A stretch of 64,000 nucleotides of DNA from Polaribacter sp. MED152 (GCF_000152945.2 NC_020830.1:2676501-2740500), one strand, 5' to 3'. Positions 26,655 to 36,521 are shown, numbered from the stretch's first letter. The notes: generated by a model from the sequence alone, not told the origin. Numbers and translations are program-made.

Positions 26655-28430
26655 TTAGAAATCAAACTTATAAGTTAACCCTCCAAGAACTTGAAAACCT
26701 TGTACGTTAAAGTTGGAAAATCTCTGATAATTATTATTTAAAACGTTATTTAATTTGACAAATGCAGAGAACTTATCAGAAAAATGATAACCTCCGTTTA
26801 AATTAACATCAACAAAAGAATCAAGGGTTTGAGCTCCACTTATATTAAATGAAGAACCAGAATATAAAATATCTTTTCTTTCGCCTACAAAAAATATGTT
26901 GGTGTTGGCATACCAAGTATTTGTTTTGTATTTCGCGCTAAAGGACGCTTCTAAATTGGGTAAATTCCAAGCCTCTGTTTCTGTGGTAGATTCGTAATGG
27001 TTAAATTGGAATTGTGTTGAAAGTGAGAGTTGTTTAGAAACGTCATATTCTATTTCTGCAGCTAAAGAAATGGTTTGTACATCATCATAAACTACTGAAA
27101 AAGAATTACCATATTCATATCCTCTAAACAAAATACCATTGTTACCATTATTTGCTCCATTTGATTTTGAATAGTTTTTTACAAATAATGCTTTGTCTTC
27201 TTCATCTTTAAAAGTTGCTGATAAATTATAGCTCAAACTTTTATTTAAAATTCCGTTAAAACCTAAAAAAGCGTTGTATTTTTCATTTGTTTGGGTAATA
27301 AATTGAGTGGGACTTAAAAATGGATTTTCACTTGAAAAATCTTTGTAAGTATTGGTGTTTAAATTTCCTAGAACACCTGCATACACAGTAAGATTATCTT
27401 TTAGTATTGGTTTCTGAATTTGAATGTCAGGATAAACTAAAAAATGATTCACCTCATTTTCTGTATCAAAAGCAGTAAAGAATTTAAAACCAAGTTTTAA
27501 AGAAAAATCTCCAAATTTGGTGTTATACTCAGGATTTATTTTTGCTGTAAAAATCGAATAATCTATAGCAATGGTGCTGGTAAATTCACGTTCAAAAGAA
27601 CCTCCTAAATATTCTAGACCTGTTTTTATTTGAATGTTATTGAAACTAGAATTTAGAAAATCAAGAGGTAAATCGAAATTCGTATTTAAGTTGAATTTAT
27701 ATTCAGCACTATTGTAGTAATCTGTAAAATACGCTAATGATAATTGACTATTGGTAATGTAAGCATCAATAAAATCAATATCACCCACCAAATTAAAATA
27801 ATTGTAAGTTTGGCTTTCGTCAATATTTCCTATAGCTGTTTCAGTAAAGGTTGGTTCATCTATTCCATACCAATTATAGGTATTTCTTTCTCCTTTTAAT
27901 GTGATGGTCCAATCAAAATAACGCTCTTCTTTTTTGTAAAAAATAGACGCATTTAAATTGCTGAAATCGCTATTTAATTTGGTGTTTTCAATATTATCTA
28001 ATGATGCAGTGTACTTAGCAGATAGGCCAAATTCGCTTTGAAAACGCGTATAATTGTGTAGATACGTTTCAACATAAGGCGAATTAAAATTACCATAACC
28101 TAAGGCTAAAAAGTTGTTGTAAATGCGTTCTTTTACACCAACATCAATACTTTTTGCAACGCCACTTTTAGGTATAAAAGTTGAAGCAACAGGAGCTGAG
28201 TAAATGGTGTACTTCAATTTCTTCTTTTTACTTTTTGCTAATAGCTTTATAGTGGGGTTTTGCTTAATTTTATTAGCATCTGCAATTTCAGGATTGTAGG
28301 TGGTAACTACCTCAATAACTTCTGTTTTAACAGTATCTATTTTATTGTTTTTTTTAGCTGGTTTTGTGCTCTGTGCGTAAGAAAATAACGTTCCTAAAAA
28401 CAACACGAAAATTGTTAAATACTTTTTCAT
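26655..28430 (-). CDS. Outer-membrane TonB-receptor-like beta-barrel protein
   Basis: 591 residues. The signal peptide ends in FSYAQS. A short N-terminal segment (DTVKTEVIEVVTTYNPEIAD) resembles the start of a TonB-dependent protein, but a full plug is missing. The rest alternates aromatic strands and ends with QGFQVLGGLTYKFDF, an outer-membrane barrel signature with terminal Phe. Its ATG overlaps the stop of the large TPR gene by one base (TAATG), so the two proteins are made together and probably act together at the cell envelope. Confidence 0.82.
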   Translation of the reverse strand: MKKYLTIFVLFLGTLFSYAQSTKPAKKNNKIDTVKTEVIEVVTTYNPEIADANKIKQNPTIKLLAKSKKKKLKYTIYSAPVASTFIPKSGVAKSIDVGVKERIYNNFLALGYGNFNSPYVETYLHNYTRFQSEFGLSAKYTASLDNIENTKLNSDFSNLNASIFYKKEERYFDWTITLKGERNTYNWYGIDEPTFTETAIGNIDESQTYNYFNLVGDIDFIDAYITNSQLSLAYFTDYYNSAEYKFNLNTNFDLPLDFLNSSFNNIQIKTGLEYLGGSFEREFTSTIAIDYSIFTAKINPEYNTKFGDFSLKLGFKFFTAFDTENEVNHFLVYPDIQIQKPILKDNLTVYAGVLGNLNTNTYKDFSSENPFLSPTQFITQTNEKYNAFLGFNGILNKSLSYNLSATFKDEEDKALFVKNYSKSNGANNGNNGILFRGYEYGNSFSVVYDDVQTISLAAEIEYDVSKQLSLSTQFQFNHYESTTETEAWNLPNLEASFSAKYKTNTWYANTNIFFVGERKDILYSGSSFNISGAQTLDSFVDVNLNGGYHFSDKFSAFVKLNNVLNNNYQRFSNFNVQGFQVLGGLTYKFDF

Positions 28431-31400
28431 TATTTTTTATTTTTAGGAGTTACTGAGTTATTGGTTTTAGCTTCACTTTCTTTAATCACTTTTAATTCTT
28501 GTTTTGCTTCTGTTACAATATCTTCAAACTGACCGAAATTTTTAATAATGTTTTCTAAAATAAATGTGGCTTGATAAGCGTCTTCTAAGCTGTAATAATT
28601 TTTAGCCATAATGATATAGCTTTTCACACCCCAATATTTGTAATTACTATAATCTGCAATTAAGCCTTGTACTACTTTTGTGGAATTTTCATACTCGTTT
28701 TCTTTGTTTAAAAAGTACGCTTTATAGTATAAGGTTTCTGCTTTCAATTCGCCATCTGCTGTTTTCTCTATTGTAGTAAAATACTCTTTTGCAGTATCAA
28801 AATCTTCGGTTTTAAAAGCGGTTCTAGCTATAATTACTTTTGCATCTAAAATAACTTCGTTATCTAATTTATCTCTTGATAATACTTTTTTTGCATAGTT
28901 TAAAGCAGCATCATTTTCATTTAAAGTTGAGTAGCCTTTCATTAAATTGCTCTGTGCAAACAATATATTTTCTGCACTATATGCTTCTTGTTCTAACCTT
29001 AATAAATAAGGTTCAGCTTCTTTAAAGTTATTCTCTTGCAAATAGATTTGAGATAATTTTGCTAAAGCATCTTCACTAAATTCTGTTTGACCTGCCTCTA
29101 AAACAACTTTATATTTATCTATAGATTGTTTGTAAAGAGCTTCTTTAAATAAAATATCGGCCAAATAATAATTGGCTTTTAAACTGTTTTTGCCATTAGG
29201 AAAACTTCGTAAATATTTTTTTAAACTAAGAATGCTACCATCATTTTTACCTTCAAAATATTTACGTTCTGCAATTGCGAAACTTGAATTTTCTAACTCA
29301 GAATCTGATACTTCAACAAAATTTAAAGTTTTTGTCCAAGCTACATATTCATTTAGTCTATCTTCATCTACATAAATGTTTTTTGCATTTTTTACTGCTT
29401 CTAAAGCTTCTGATGAATTAGGGTAGGTTTGTGCTACTTTTTTAAAGTTATTTAAGGCAAGTGAGTTTTTATTTTGATTGTAATACAATAACCCTTCACG
29501 AACTAAAGCAGTAGGAATAAACACGCTTTTAACGTGTTTTTCTTGCAAACGAGTATAAGCTTGATGCGCTTTTTCGAAATCTTTTAGCTTTGTGTAAGTT
29601 GCTGCAAGTTGAAATAAAGCATCATCTTTTAATGAAGAAATTTGGTAATTATTTATCACTTTTGTTAAGGCATTTACTTTAGCTTCATTTTTATTTTGAA
29701 ATCCATAACTCATACCAGTTTGATACATTGCATAATCTGCATCTAAACCTGAATTATCTACAATTACTTTATAAGCTCTAATGGCTTTCTCGTAATTTCT
29801 AATGGCAAAATAGCTGTCTCCCAAACGCAAAAAACTATCGTCTTTAATATTTTGATCAATATTACCTTTACCTGAAAATTGATTGAATGTTAACGCTGCT
29901 TTTTCATAATCTTTTAATTTAAAATGGCAATATGCAATATTGTACTCTAATAAAGGAAAATCTTTATTATTAGCACTTCTTAAACTATTGTTGAGTGCAA
30001 TAAATTTAGAAAGAGCTTCTTCATAATTCTCTAATCTATATAACGTTTCTGCTTCCCAATACTTGGCTTTTCTGCTAATTTCAATAGTGTTTGATGTTTT
30101 TGCTGAAGTGAAAAAAGCTAAAGCTTCAGAGATTTTTTTCTCATTAAATAATTGAATTCCTCTGTATAAAGAAACCTCTAAACTTAAATTTAAATTTTCG
30201 GTAGATTTCTTCTTTTTAAGGTATTCTAAAGCACCCTGATAATCATTTTCATGAATAAAAGAGGACACAATTAATTCGTTTATTTCTTTATAAGAAGTAG
30301 AATTAGGATATGTTTTTAAATAGTTTTGCAGCACATCAGATACATTCTCAAAAGGATTGCCTTCTTCATAACTTAACTTGGCATAATTTAACGCGGCATC
30401 CTCTTTTATACTTGAGTTGTAGCTCATTTCACTAGCAGTTTTAAAAGCATTTAGTGCCTCATTTTTCTTATCTATGTTTAAATAACATTCAGCTAAATGA
30501 TAGTAGGCATTTTGTGCAACTGCATTTTCTTGATCAATAATTTTATTAAAATAACTTATGGCGTTTTCAAAATCATTTTGTTTAAAATAAGCGTAACCTA
30601 ATTGATAATAATCTGTGTTATTCCATTTGCCATTTTTACCTTTATACCCTTTGAGGTATGGAATTGCTTCTTCGTATTTATTTAGATTAAAATAACTTTC
30701 ACCAATAATTTTTGATATTTCAGAAGCTTCCTTTCGTTTGGCAGTTTTTAAAAGTTCTTTACCAACAGAAATGCACCTCTCAAAGCTACCTGCCTTAAAG
30801 CTAATGTCTAATAAGTAATAAGAAATTTCGGCTTTGTAAGAATCGTTGTCTGCAATTTCTTTTAAGGTAGATTCTGCTAAGCCATAATCTTCTAATTTGT
30901 AAGAAATATAACCATAATAATACCTAGAATCATTACCATATTTGGCATCATTTATTAGAGGTAAAAATTTATCTTTTGCTAAATCTAAACGTTTTGCAAC
31001 TAGCAAACCATACCCCATTTTAAAGTTGATTTCTTTTTGGTTTTTTTTAGATAAACCGTCCAAATTTACTTTTTGATACCATTTTAAAGCATGAGCTGCT
31101 TTTTTATTAGCAAAGTAATAGTTACCAACATTAAAAAATGCTTTATTTTTTTTATTACTTGCAGGATAATTTTCTACAAAACTCAACACTTTTTTATCTG
31201 CATCTGTTTGGTTTAATTTAATACCACACATTGCATTGTAATAACTTGCATCAGCCATTAAAGTGCTTTTTGGTGATGCACTATTTTCTACAATTGCAAA
31301 CGTTTTTTGTGCAGCTGCATACGCTTTATTGTTATAAAGCTTTAAAGCATCGTTAAAATTAGCTTCTGCATTTACATCTATAATAGACTGTTGAGAAAAT

Positions 31401-31465
31401 ACTACAGAGGTAATCGTAAAAAAGAATAGGAATAAAACCTGTTTTGCCATAAAAAGAATTTTCAT
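28430..31465 (-). CDS. Large exported TPR-repeat protein
   Basis: 1011 residues. The signal peptide ends near TSVVFSQQ. The remainder is almost entirely tetratricopeptide repeats (for example YYQLGYAYFKQNDFENAISY, NAYYHLAECYLNIDKKNEAL, YKAYFLNKENEYENSTKV). It should form a long superhelix in the periplasm or on the outer membrane inner face. An in-frame ATG five codons later (31450, MAKQVLFLFFF) gives an equally good signal peptide and may be the true start. It is translationally coupled to the following outer-membrane barrel. Confidence 0.85.
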   Translation of the reverse strand: MKILFMAKQVLFLFFFTITSVVFSQQSIIDVNAEANFNDALKLYNNKAYAAAQKTFAIVENSASPKSTLMADASYYNAMCGIKLNQTDADKKVLSFVENYPASNKKNKAFFNVGNYYFANKKAAHALKWYQKVNLDGLSKKNQKEINFKMGYGLLVAKRLDLAKDKFLPLINDAKYGNDSRYYYGYISYKLEDYGLAESTLKEIADNDSYKAEISYYLLDISFKAGSFERCISVGKELLKTAKRKEASEISKIIGESYFNLNKYEEAIPYLKGYKGKNGKWNNTDYYQLGYAYFKQNDFENAISYFNKIIDQENAVAQNAYYHLAECYLNIDKKNEALNAFKTASEMSYNSSIKEDAALNYAKLSYEEGNPFENVSDVLQNYLKTYPNSTSYKEINELIVSSFIHENDYQGALEYLKKKKSTENLNLSLEVSLYRGIQLFNEKKISEALAFFTSAKTSNTIEISRKAKYWEAETLYRLENYEEALSKFIALNNSLRSANNKDFPLLEYNIAYCHFKLKDYEKAALTFNQFSGKGNIDQNIKDDSFLRLGDSYFAIRNYEKAIRAYKVIVDNSGLDADYAMYQTGMSYGFQNKNEAKVNALTKVINNYQISSLKDDALFQLAATYTKLKDFEKAHQAYTRLQEKHVKSVFIPTALVREGLLYYNQNKNSLALNNFKKVAQTYPNSSEALEAVKNAKNIYVDEDRLNEYVAWTKTLNFVEVSDSELENSSFAIAERKYFEGKNDGSILSLKKYLRSFPNGKNSLKANYYLADILFKEALYKQSIDKYKVVLEAGQTEFSEDALAKLSQIYLQENNFKEAEPYLLRLEQEAYSAENILFAQSNLMKGYSTLNENDAALNYAKKVLSRDKLDNEVILDAKVIIARTAFKTEDFDTAKEYFTTIEKTADGELKAETLYYKAYFLNKENEYENSTKVVQGLIADYSNYKYWGVKSYIIMAKNYYSLEDAYQATFILENIIKNFGQFEDIVTEAKQELKVIKESEAKTNNSVTPKNKK

Positions 31466-31610
31466 ACAAATGTTTTAGTTATAAATTCACTAACGAAGAT
31501 TTCTACAAATTGTTGGATTATTATTGAAAAAATCACGAAAAAAAATAATTCAAAAATAAGAATAGTTGTAAAATCTTGTGCTAAAATCAATAGAAACTTA
31601 TAAGTTTGTA

Positions 31611-31618
31611 TAAACTAC
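31611..31618 (+). promoter_or_regulatory. Candidate -7 box for ftsE
   Basis: TAAGTTTG (TAnnTTTG consensus) ends 6 bases before the ftsE ATG, again predicting a leaderless or near-leaderless message. It lies within a short palindrome AAACTTATAAGTTT (31604-31617). No TTG is at the right -33 distance. Confidence 0.4.
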
Positions 31619-31624
31619 TATTTT

Positions 31625-32314
31625 ATGGAAAAAACAGTTTTACATTTAGAAAATGCAGATATTTATCAGAGAGATAATCTGGTACTATCTAAAGTAAATT
31701 TAACCATTAATAAAGGTGAATTTTATTATTTAATTGGAAAAACTGGAAGTGGTAAAAGTAGTTTAATGAAAACGCTTTATGGCGATTTAAAATTACAAAG
31801 AGGTACAGGAACCATTGTAGACTTTGATTTAAAAAAGTTAAAAGAGAAAGAAATTCCGTTTTTAAGAAGAAAAATAGGAATTGTATTTCAAGATTTTAAA
31901 TTGTTAAGTGATAGAACTGTTTTTGAGAATTTAGAATTTGTTTTAAAAGCTACTGGTTGGAAAAACAAAGAGGAAATGAAATCTAAAATTAACGAAGTTC
32001 TAGAAAAAGTTGGTATGCAATCTCAATACTATAAGAAAACTTTTGAACTTTCTGGAGGTGAGCAACAAAGGGTGGCAATAGCTAGAGCACTTTTAAACGA
32101 CCCAGAATTAATTTTAGCAGATGAGCCAACAGGTAATTTAGACCCAAAGACCTCTTTAGAAGTTATGGATTTGTTGAATAAAATTCACGCAAGTGGTAAA
32201 ACTATTTTGATGGCCACTCATGACTATCAGCTAATTGTAAAGTTTAAACACAATACTTTAAAGGTTGAGGCTGGAGAACTTTTTGAAGTTACACAGCAAA
32301 CTACGGTTTCTTAA
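31625..32314 (+). CDS. ftsE: Cell-division ABC ATPase FtsE
   Basis: 229 residues. ATPase that, with the membrane protein FtsX, activates periplasmic cell-wall hydrolysis at division. The Walker A is GKTGSGKSS, the signature [16 protein letters not shown], Walker [14 protein letters not shown] and the switch His lies in [25 protein letters not shown] is typical of FtsE. ftsX is not adjacent, as is common in Bacteroidota. LolD-type ATPases are similar, so the name is likely but not proven. Confidence 0.88.
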   Translation: MEKTVLHLENADIYQRDNLVLSKVNLTINKGEFYYLIGKTGSGKSSLMKTLYGDLKLQRGTGTIVDFDLKKLKEKEIPFLRRKIGIVFQDFKLLSDRTVFENLEFVLKATGWKNKEEMKSKINEVLEKVGMQSQYYKKTFELSGGEQQRVAIARALLNDPELILADEPTGNLDPKTSLEVMDLLNKIHASGKTILMATHDYQLIVKFKHNTLKVEAGELFEVTQQTTVS

Positions 32315-32324
32315 TAATAGATTT

Positions 32325-33419
32325 TTGAGTAAAAAGAAAATTTTTGTTGCAGTTACAAACGATATTTCTACAGATTATCGAGTGCACAAAATTTGCAATT
32401 ATTTAATTTCTAAAAATTATGAAGTAACTATGTATGGTAGAGTTTTACCAAATACAATAAACGTAGATCGATCTTATAAAATAGTACGCAAAAAACATTT
32501 TTTTAATCATAATTTTTTGTTTTATGCTGAATTCAATTTAAGGTTATTATTCACATTACTATTTACAAAAACCGATGTTATTCTTTCTAATGATTTAGAT
32601 ACATTACCAGCATGTTTTTTTGCGAGTCGATTTAAAAAAGTAGAATTGGTTTATGATAGTCATGAACTTTTTTCTGAAGGACCAGAATTGCAAGGTAGAC
32701 GATTTGTTCAAAATTTTTGGAGAACCTTAGAAAATTACTTTTTACCTCGCGTTAAAAAAGCCTATACTGTTAGCCAATCTATAGTCGAGTTTTATCATTC
32801 AAAATATCAGAACAATATGGGGTTAGTTAGAAATATTCCGTTAAAAAAGGATGTTTTAGAGGTAGAAGAGGTATCATTTCCCACAGAAAATAAAACCATA
32901 TTGTATCAAGGAGTTTTAAACCCTGGTAGAGGTCTAAAACCGATGATTAAAGCACTTCATCATATAGATGATTTAGATTTAATTATTATTGGTTATGGTA
33001 AAGTAGAAGAGGAGTTAAAAGAATTTGTAGTAAAGCAAAATATGCAACATAGAGTTCATTTTATGGGCAGAGTTGCTAGAGAAAAGCTATTTAATTATAC
33101 TAAGAAAGCTACTTTAGGTATGGTGTTAGAAGAACCTCTAGGGTTAAGTTTTAAGTATGCCTTGCCCAATAAATTGTTCGATTATATCCATGCAGAAATT
33201 CCAATTATTGCAGGTAGACTGCCTGAAGTAGAAAGAATTGTAAATGATTTTAATGTTGGAGTGTTGGTAGATGATTATAAACCAACAACCATTGCCAAAA
33301 CTATAAATGATTTATTAGCTAATGACGAGTTACTTGCTGAAATTAAAAGCAACCAGCAAAAAGCGAAAGAAATACTTTGTTGGGAAATTGAACAAAAGAA
33401 ATTAGATCAATATTTTTAA
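32325..33419 (+). CDS. Glycosyltransferase (GT4-like, GT-B fold)
   Basis: About 364 residues. SKKKIFVAVTNDISTDYRVHK opens the first Rossmann fold. ILYQGVLNPGRGLKPMIKA, HFMGRVAREKLFNYTKKA and SFKYALPNKLFDYIHAEIP (donor-binding region with PNKLFDY) are group 1/GT4 features. There is no suitable ATG. The TTG at 32325, 10 bases after the ftsE stop, is preferred over a TTG at 32265 that would overlap ftsE by 50 bases. It is likely to act on envelope or secreted glycans. Confidence 0.85.
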   Translation: MSKKKIFVAVTNDISTDYRVHKICNYLISKNYEVTMYGRVLPNTINVDRSYKIVRKKHFFNHNFLFYAEFNLRLLFTLLFTKTDVILSNDLDTLPACFFASRFKKVELVYDSHELFSEGPELQGRRFVQNFWRTLENYFLPRVKKAYTVSQSIVEFYHSKYQNNMGLVRNIPLKKDVLEVEEVSFPTENKTILYQGVLNPGRGLKPMIKALHHIDDLDLIIIGYGKVEEELKEFVVKQNMQHRVHFMGRVAREKLFNYTKKATLGMVLEEPLGLSFKYALPNKLFDYIHAEIPIIAGRLPEVERIVNDFNVGVLVDDYKPTTIAKTINDLLANDELLAEIKSNQQKAKEILCWEIEQKKLDQYF

Positions 33420-33426
33420 AAGTAAA

Positions 33427-34176
33427 ATTATCAAGACTAAATTATCCATAATAATTCCTGTATTTAATAATCTTTCTGGATTGCAGAAATGCTTAGAAAG
33501 TATCAAGCAGCAAACGTTTAAGAATTATGAAGTTTGGATAATTGATGGTGGCTCATCTATAGAAACTCAAAATTATTTAGGTAGTTTAGAAAAACCATTT
33601 TACTATCAATCTAGAGTTGATAAAGGTATTTATGATGCCATGAATAAAGGTATAGTTTTATCTAAAGGAGAGTATCTTTATTTTTTAGGTTCAGATGATG
33701 AATTGTTTAATGAAAATATCTTGGCTACTGTTTTTGCAGAAGAATCTAGCACAGAAAATACGCTGATTGCTGGTAAGGTTATTTATGAAGGAAATAAAAG
33801 TGCTTTTATTTACAATACAAAGAAAAAGTTGAAAGATGTATATTGGTCTAAATTTATGTGGGTCAGAAATGGATTGCATCATCAAAGTACATTTTACAAA
33901 AGAGAAATTTTTGATACCATTAAGTACGATTTAAAATATCCAGTTTTATCAGATTATTGGTTGAATTTATATCTGTTTAAAAATGATTTTTCTTGTAAAA
34001 TTTTAGATTTGCCTATTGCTAAGTGTAGTTCAGATGGGGTTTCAAAATCAGGAGATTGGACTATTTATCAAGAAGAGATAAATCTAAAAATTGACTTAAG
34101 TAATAAATTTTTTAAGCCATTATTTTATATTATTGCCAAGACCAAATATCTTTTTCGCAAACAATTAAATGATTAA
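33427..34176 (+). CDS. Glycosyltransferase family 2, with no canonical start codon
   Basis: The conserved GT2 opening KLSIIIPVFNNLSGLQKCLES is encoded from about 33439, before the first TTG (33481). Upstream the frame is open to a TAG at 33403, with no ATG, GTG or TTG between. I place the start at ATT 33427 as the most plausible; ATT 33412 or a lost start are alternatives. The rest, with WIIDGGSS, QSRVDKGIYDAMNKG and YLYFLGSDD (DxD-type metal site), is a typical GT2 that adds sugars to a glycan. It begins within a few bases of the previous gene's stop and overlaps the next gene by 8 bases. Confidence 0.72.
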   Translation: MIKTKLSIIIPVFNNLSGLQKCLESIKQQTFKNYEVWIIDGGSSIETQNYLGSLEKPFYYQSRVDKGIYDAMNKGIVLSKGEYLYFLGSDDELFNENILATVFAEESSTENTLIAGKVIYEGNKSAFIYNTKKKLKDVYWSKFMWVRNGLHHQSTFYKREIFDTIKYDLKYPVLSDYWLNLYLFKNDFSCKILDLPIAKCSSDGVSKSGDWTIYQEEINLKIDLSNKFFKPLFYIIAKTKYLFRKQLND

Positions 34177-34984
34177 CAGAAAAGAAATAGCAAATTTCAT
34201 AGTAGAAAAATTAAAGACTGATAAAGAACAGTTGGTTTCTGCATACAATAAATCAAAAGATACAATTGGTCATTTTTTTATAGATGATTTACTTCCTGAA
34301 GAATTGGTTCAAAAAATTCATGTAAATTTTCCTGATTTAGAAGGTACCAAAAAACGAAAAAGTATTAGAGAGCATAAATATGTTGCTTATCAAATGAATA
34401 AGTATGCTCCCATTTTAGAGGAAGTTATTTATGCTTTTCAAGATCTTCGAGTGGTAAAGTTAATCTCAGAGATAACGAGTATACCCCATATTTTACCCGA
34501 TGAAAAGTTGTATGCAGGTGGTTTATCATTAATGGCAAAAGGCAATTATTTAAGTCCGCATTTAGACAATTCACATGACAAAGACAGGCAACTTTGGCGT
34601 GTATTAAATTTACTTTATTATGTAACTCCCAATTGGAAGTTAGAAAATGGTGGCAATTTAGAGTTATGGCCTAAAGGTTTAAAAGATAAACCTGTTGCTA
34701 TAGAAAGTAAGAGTAACAGATTGGTTATTATGGCTACCCATCAAAAATCTTGGCATTCTGTAAATAAAGTTTTGGTAGATGATGTAAGATGCTGTGTTTC
34801 TAATTATTACTTTTCTAAACAGCCATTACTCGAAGATGACGATTTTCATGTTACTACATTTAGAGGAAGACCTTCACAGAAAATGAAAGATGTAGTCTTA
34901 AAACTAGACAATAGTTTAAGAGGTTCTGTTCGTAAAATTTTTAAAAAAGGAATTAGAGAAAATCCTCATCAATATAAGAAATAG
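34169..34984 (+). CDS. 2-oxoglutarate/Fe(II)-dependent oxygenase-like protein
   Basis: 271 residues. The double-stranded beta-helix iron site is recognisable: HLDNSHDKDRQLWRVL gives HxD, TPNWKLENGGNLELW is the loop between strands, and HQKSWHSVNKV supplies the distal His, with Arg in DDVRCCVSNYYFS to bind 2-oxoglutarate. It overlaps the GT2 gene by 8 bases, so it is co-expressed with two glycosyltransferases and may hydroxylate a glycan or a glycosylated protein. The substrate is inferred only from context. Confidence 0.82.
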   Translation: MINRKEIANFIVEKLKTDKEQLVSAYNKSKDTIGHFFIDDLLPEELVQKIHVNFPDLEGTKKRKSIREHKYVAYQMNKYAPILEEVIYAFQDLRVVKLISEITSIPHILPDEKLYAGGLSLMAKGNYLSPHLDNSHDKDRQLWRVLNLLYYVTPNWKLENGGNLELWPKGLKDKPVAIESKSNRLVIMATHQKSWHSVNKVLVDDVRCCVSNYYFSKQPLLEDDDFHVTTFRGRPSQKMKDVVLKLDNSLRGSVRKIFKKGIRENPHQYKK

Positions 34985-35617
34985 TTATAGCTCAAAAATG
35001 ACTGGCTTATTCTTACGAACGTAATATTCATCAACCAAACTAGCGTTAACAAACTGAGTTTTATTAAATAACTTTTGGCCATAAGCTTCGTGTATATGTC
35101 CAAAAACATGCAATTTAGGTTTTATCTGTTTTACTCTTTCACGCAAAACTTTACAACCAACGTCTTCACCATCTTTTGTTTCGTCTAAAATTCGAAATGG
35201 TGGGCAATGTGTAATTAATACATCTGTACTTTCAGGTATTTTATCAAAACTAATTTTTCGTTGAGAAGTAGTCTTATTAAACGCCCATTGATAAAAAGCA
35301 GGTTGATCTGGACTTCCCCAAAATTGAATGCCATCTATTACAACTCCTGAATTTTCTAAATAAGTTACATTATCAGGTATTAGTTTGGCAATCTCTTCTT
35401 TTTTCCTTCTTTCAAAAAGAAAATCATGATTACCAGCTATAAATATTTTGTATTTATGAGGTAAGTTAGCAAACCAGCTTAAAAATGAGGACGTTTCAAT
35501 ACTATTTCCTTTATTAGTAATATCACCTGCATGAATAATAACATCGCCAATTGGCAATTCATCATCCTTAATAAACTGGTGTTTATTATGTGTGTCAGAA
35601 ATTAAAACAATCTTCAT
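34985..35617 (-). CDS. Calcineurin-like metallophosphoesterase
   Basis: 210 residues. The metal-binding motif set is complete: ISDTHNKH (D8, H10), HAGDITNKG, IAGNHDFLF, LITHCPP and VFGHIHEAYG. The short form resembles YmdB/UDP-diacylglucosamine-type small phosphoesterases and predicted serine/threonine phosphatases, so the substrate is open. It is convergent with the oxygenase gene, the stops being directly adjacent. It lies downstream of tmRNA, with a terminator between. Confidence 0.86.
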   Translation of the reverse strand: MKIVLISDTHNKHQFIKDDELPIGDVIIHAGDITNKGNSIETSSFLSWFANLPHKYKIFIAGNHDFLFERRKKEEIAKLIPDNVTYLENSGVVIDGIQFWGSPDQPAFYQWAFNKTTSQRKISFDKIPESTDVLITHCPPFRILDETKDGEDVGCKVLRERVKQIKPKLHVFGHIHEAYGQKLFNKTQFVNASLVDEYYVRKNKPVIFEL

Positions 35618-35624
35618 AAACTTA

Positions 35625-35664
35625 TATAAAAAAACCTCAAATAAATTAATTTAGTTGAGGTTTT
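35625..35664 (-). terminator. Intrinsic terminator of ssrA
   Basis: The 10-base stem AAAACCTCAA / TTGAGGTTTT (35631-35640 and 35655-35664) is followed by U on the minus strand. It ends 7 bases past the tmRNA 3' end. Confidence 0.88.
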
Positions 35665-35670
35665 AAATTG

Positions 35671-36061
35671 TGGAGACGCCGAGAATCGAACTCGGGTCCA
35701 AACAAGCAGCCAAAAAGCTTTCTACATATTTAGTTCTTTCTTAATTTTCGATCAAAAGCTGATTAAGAACAATCCACTTTTAACTTAGCTTTTTTAGTTT
35801 CAAAAACCTGCCAAAGCTACAAGTTTTCTATGTTTATTTTTACGATGCCCATAAATGAAACGCCATAAACCAAGGCTTTTCGTGGACATAAAGCTTGCTC
35901 ACCTTGTGAGCCTAGGCTTAATCCTACTATAATTCAGATTAGGCAGCTAAAGCGTAGTTATCTTCGCCGTTTAAAAAGTTGAAATAAGTTTTACAAGAAT
36001 CATTTCACTCCTTGATATGCTTACAAATTCACTGTCCTTGCTGTCAAAACCAGTCGTCCCC
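35671..36061 (-). ncRNA. ssrA: Transfer-messenger RNA (tmRNA)
   Basis: Rescues ribosomes stalled on broken messages and tags the product for proteolysis. The 5' end reads GGGGACGACTGGTTTTGACAGC and the 3' end ...GAGTTCGATTCTCGGCGTCTCCA. GGGGACG pairs with CGTCTCC as the acceptor stem, with one G-U pair. The discriminator A is at 35671 and the CCA is not encoded. The tag reading frame, GGC GAA GAT AAC TAC GCT TTA GCT GCC TAA (35968-35939), gives GEDNYALAA, the Bacteroidota form ending in YALAA. The resume codon is GGC. Between are pseudoknot-forming arms. Confidence 0.97.
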
Positions 36062-36191
36062 AAAATAATTTGGGCGTTACTTTATTTTAAAAGCATTTAA
36101 AATTAAAGTCAGGCTTTCACTACTCGTTTTTTATTCCATTACATTTTATAAAAGAACTCAAACAAATCGTTCAATCCTTAACGCAGTCTGC

Positions 36192-36225
36192 AAAAATACA
36201 AAAAACATTTGCATTAGGTTTACAA
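36192..36225 (-). promoter_or_regulatory. Candidate promoter of ssrA
   Basis: The minus strand has TATTTTTG (36199 to 36192, TAnnTTTG) preceded by TTG (36225 to 36223) with a 23-base spacer. Transcription would start near 36186, leaving a 5' leader of about 125 bases to be removed by RNase P. Confidence 0.45.
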
Positions 36226-36288
36226 TTTTTATCATATTGTTAAGACAGTTTTTGTCCTCAATTTTTTAAATTTGAACAAACAAAAATT

Positions 36289-36498
36289 ATGATTAAGAAA
36301 GGAACACAAGTAAAATGGAAATGGGGAAATGGCACAGCAGAAGGCAAAGTAGAAGAAACCTATACAGAAAAAGTCACCAAAACAATTAAAGGTAACGAAG
36401 TAACTAGAGATGGTGAAGAAGGTAATAAAGCCTTATTCATTAAGCAAGAAGATGGTAGTGCAGTACTAAAATCAGAAAGTGAAGTAGAGAGGGCATAA
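36289..36498 (+). CDS. Small HVA1/DUF2945-family protein (Tudor-like)
   Basis: 69 residues. KKGTQVKWKWGNGTAEGKVEE with a later DGEEGNKALFIKQEDGSAVLK is the pattern of the DUF2945 / hypervirulence-associated HVA1 Tudor-like fold. The protein is small, basic and probably cytoplasmic; its role is unknown. TAAATTTG ending 14 bases before the ATG may be the -7 box. A terminator follows the stop. Confidence 0.82.
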   Translation: MIKKGTQVKWKWGNGTAEGKVEETYTEKVTKTIKGNEVTRDGEEGNKALFIKQEDGSAVLKSESEVERA

Positions 36499-36521
36499 TC
36501 TCTAAAAGAAATTTTTTTAAC

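Noticed and set aside
32265..32324. Extension of the GT4 gene from a TTG at 32265
   Set aside because: It would overlap ftsE by 50 bases and adds a non-conserved segment; the TTG at 32325 fits the conserved N-terminus and the ftsE stop.
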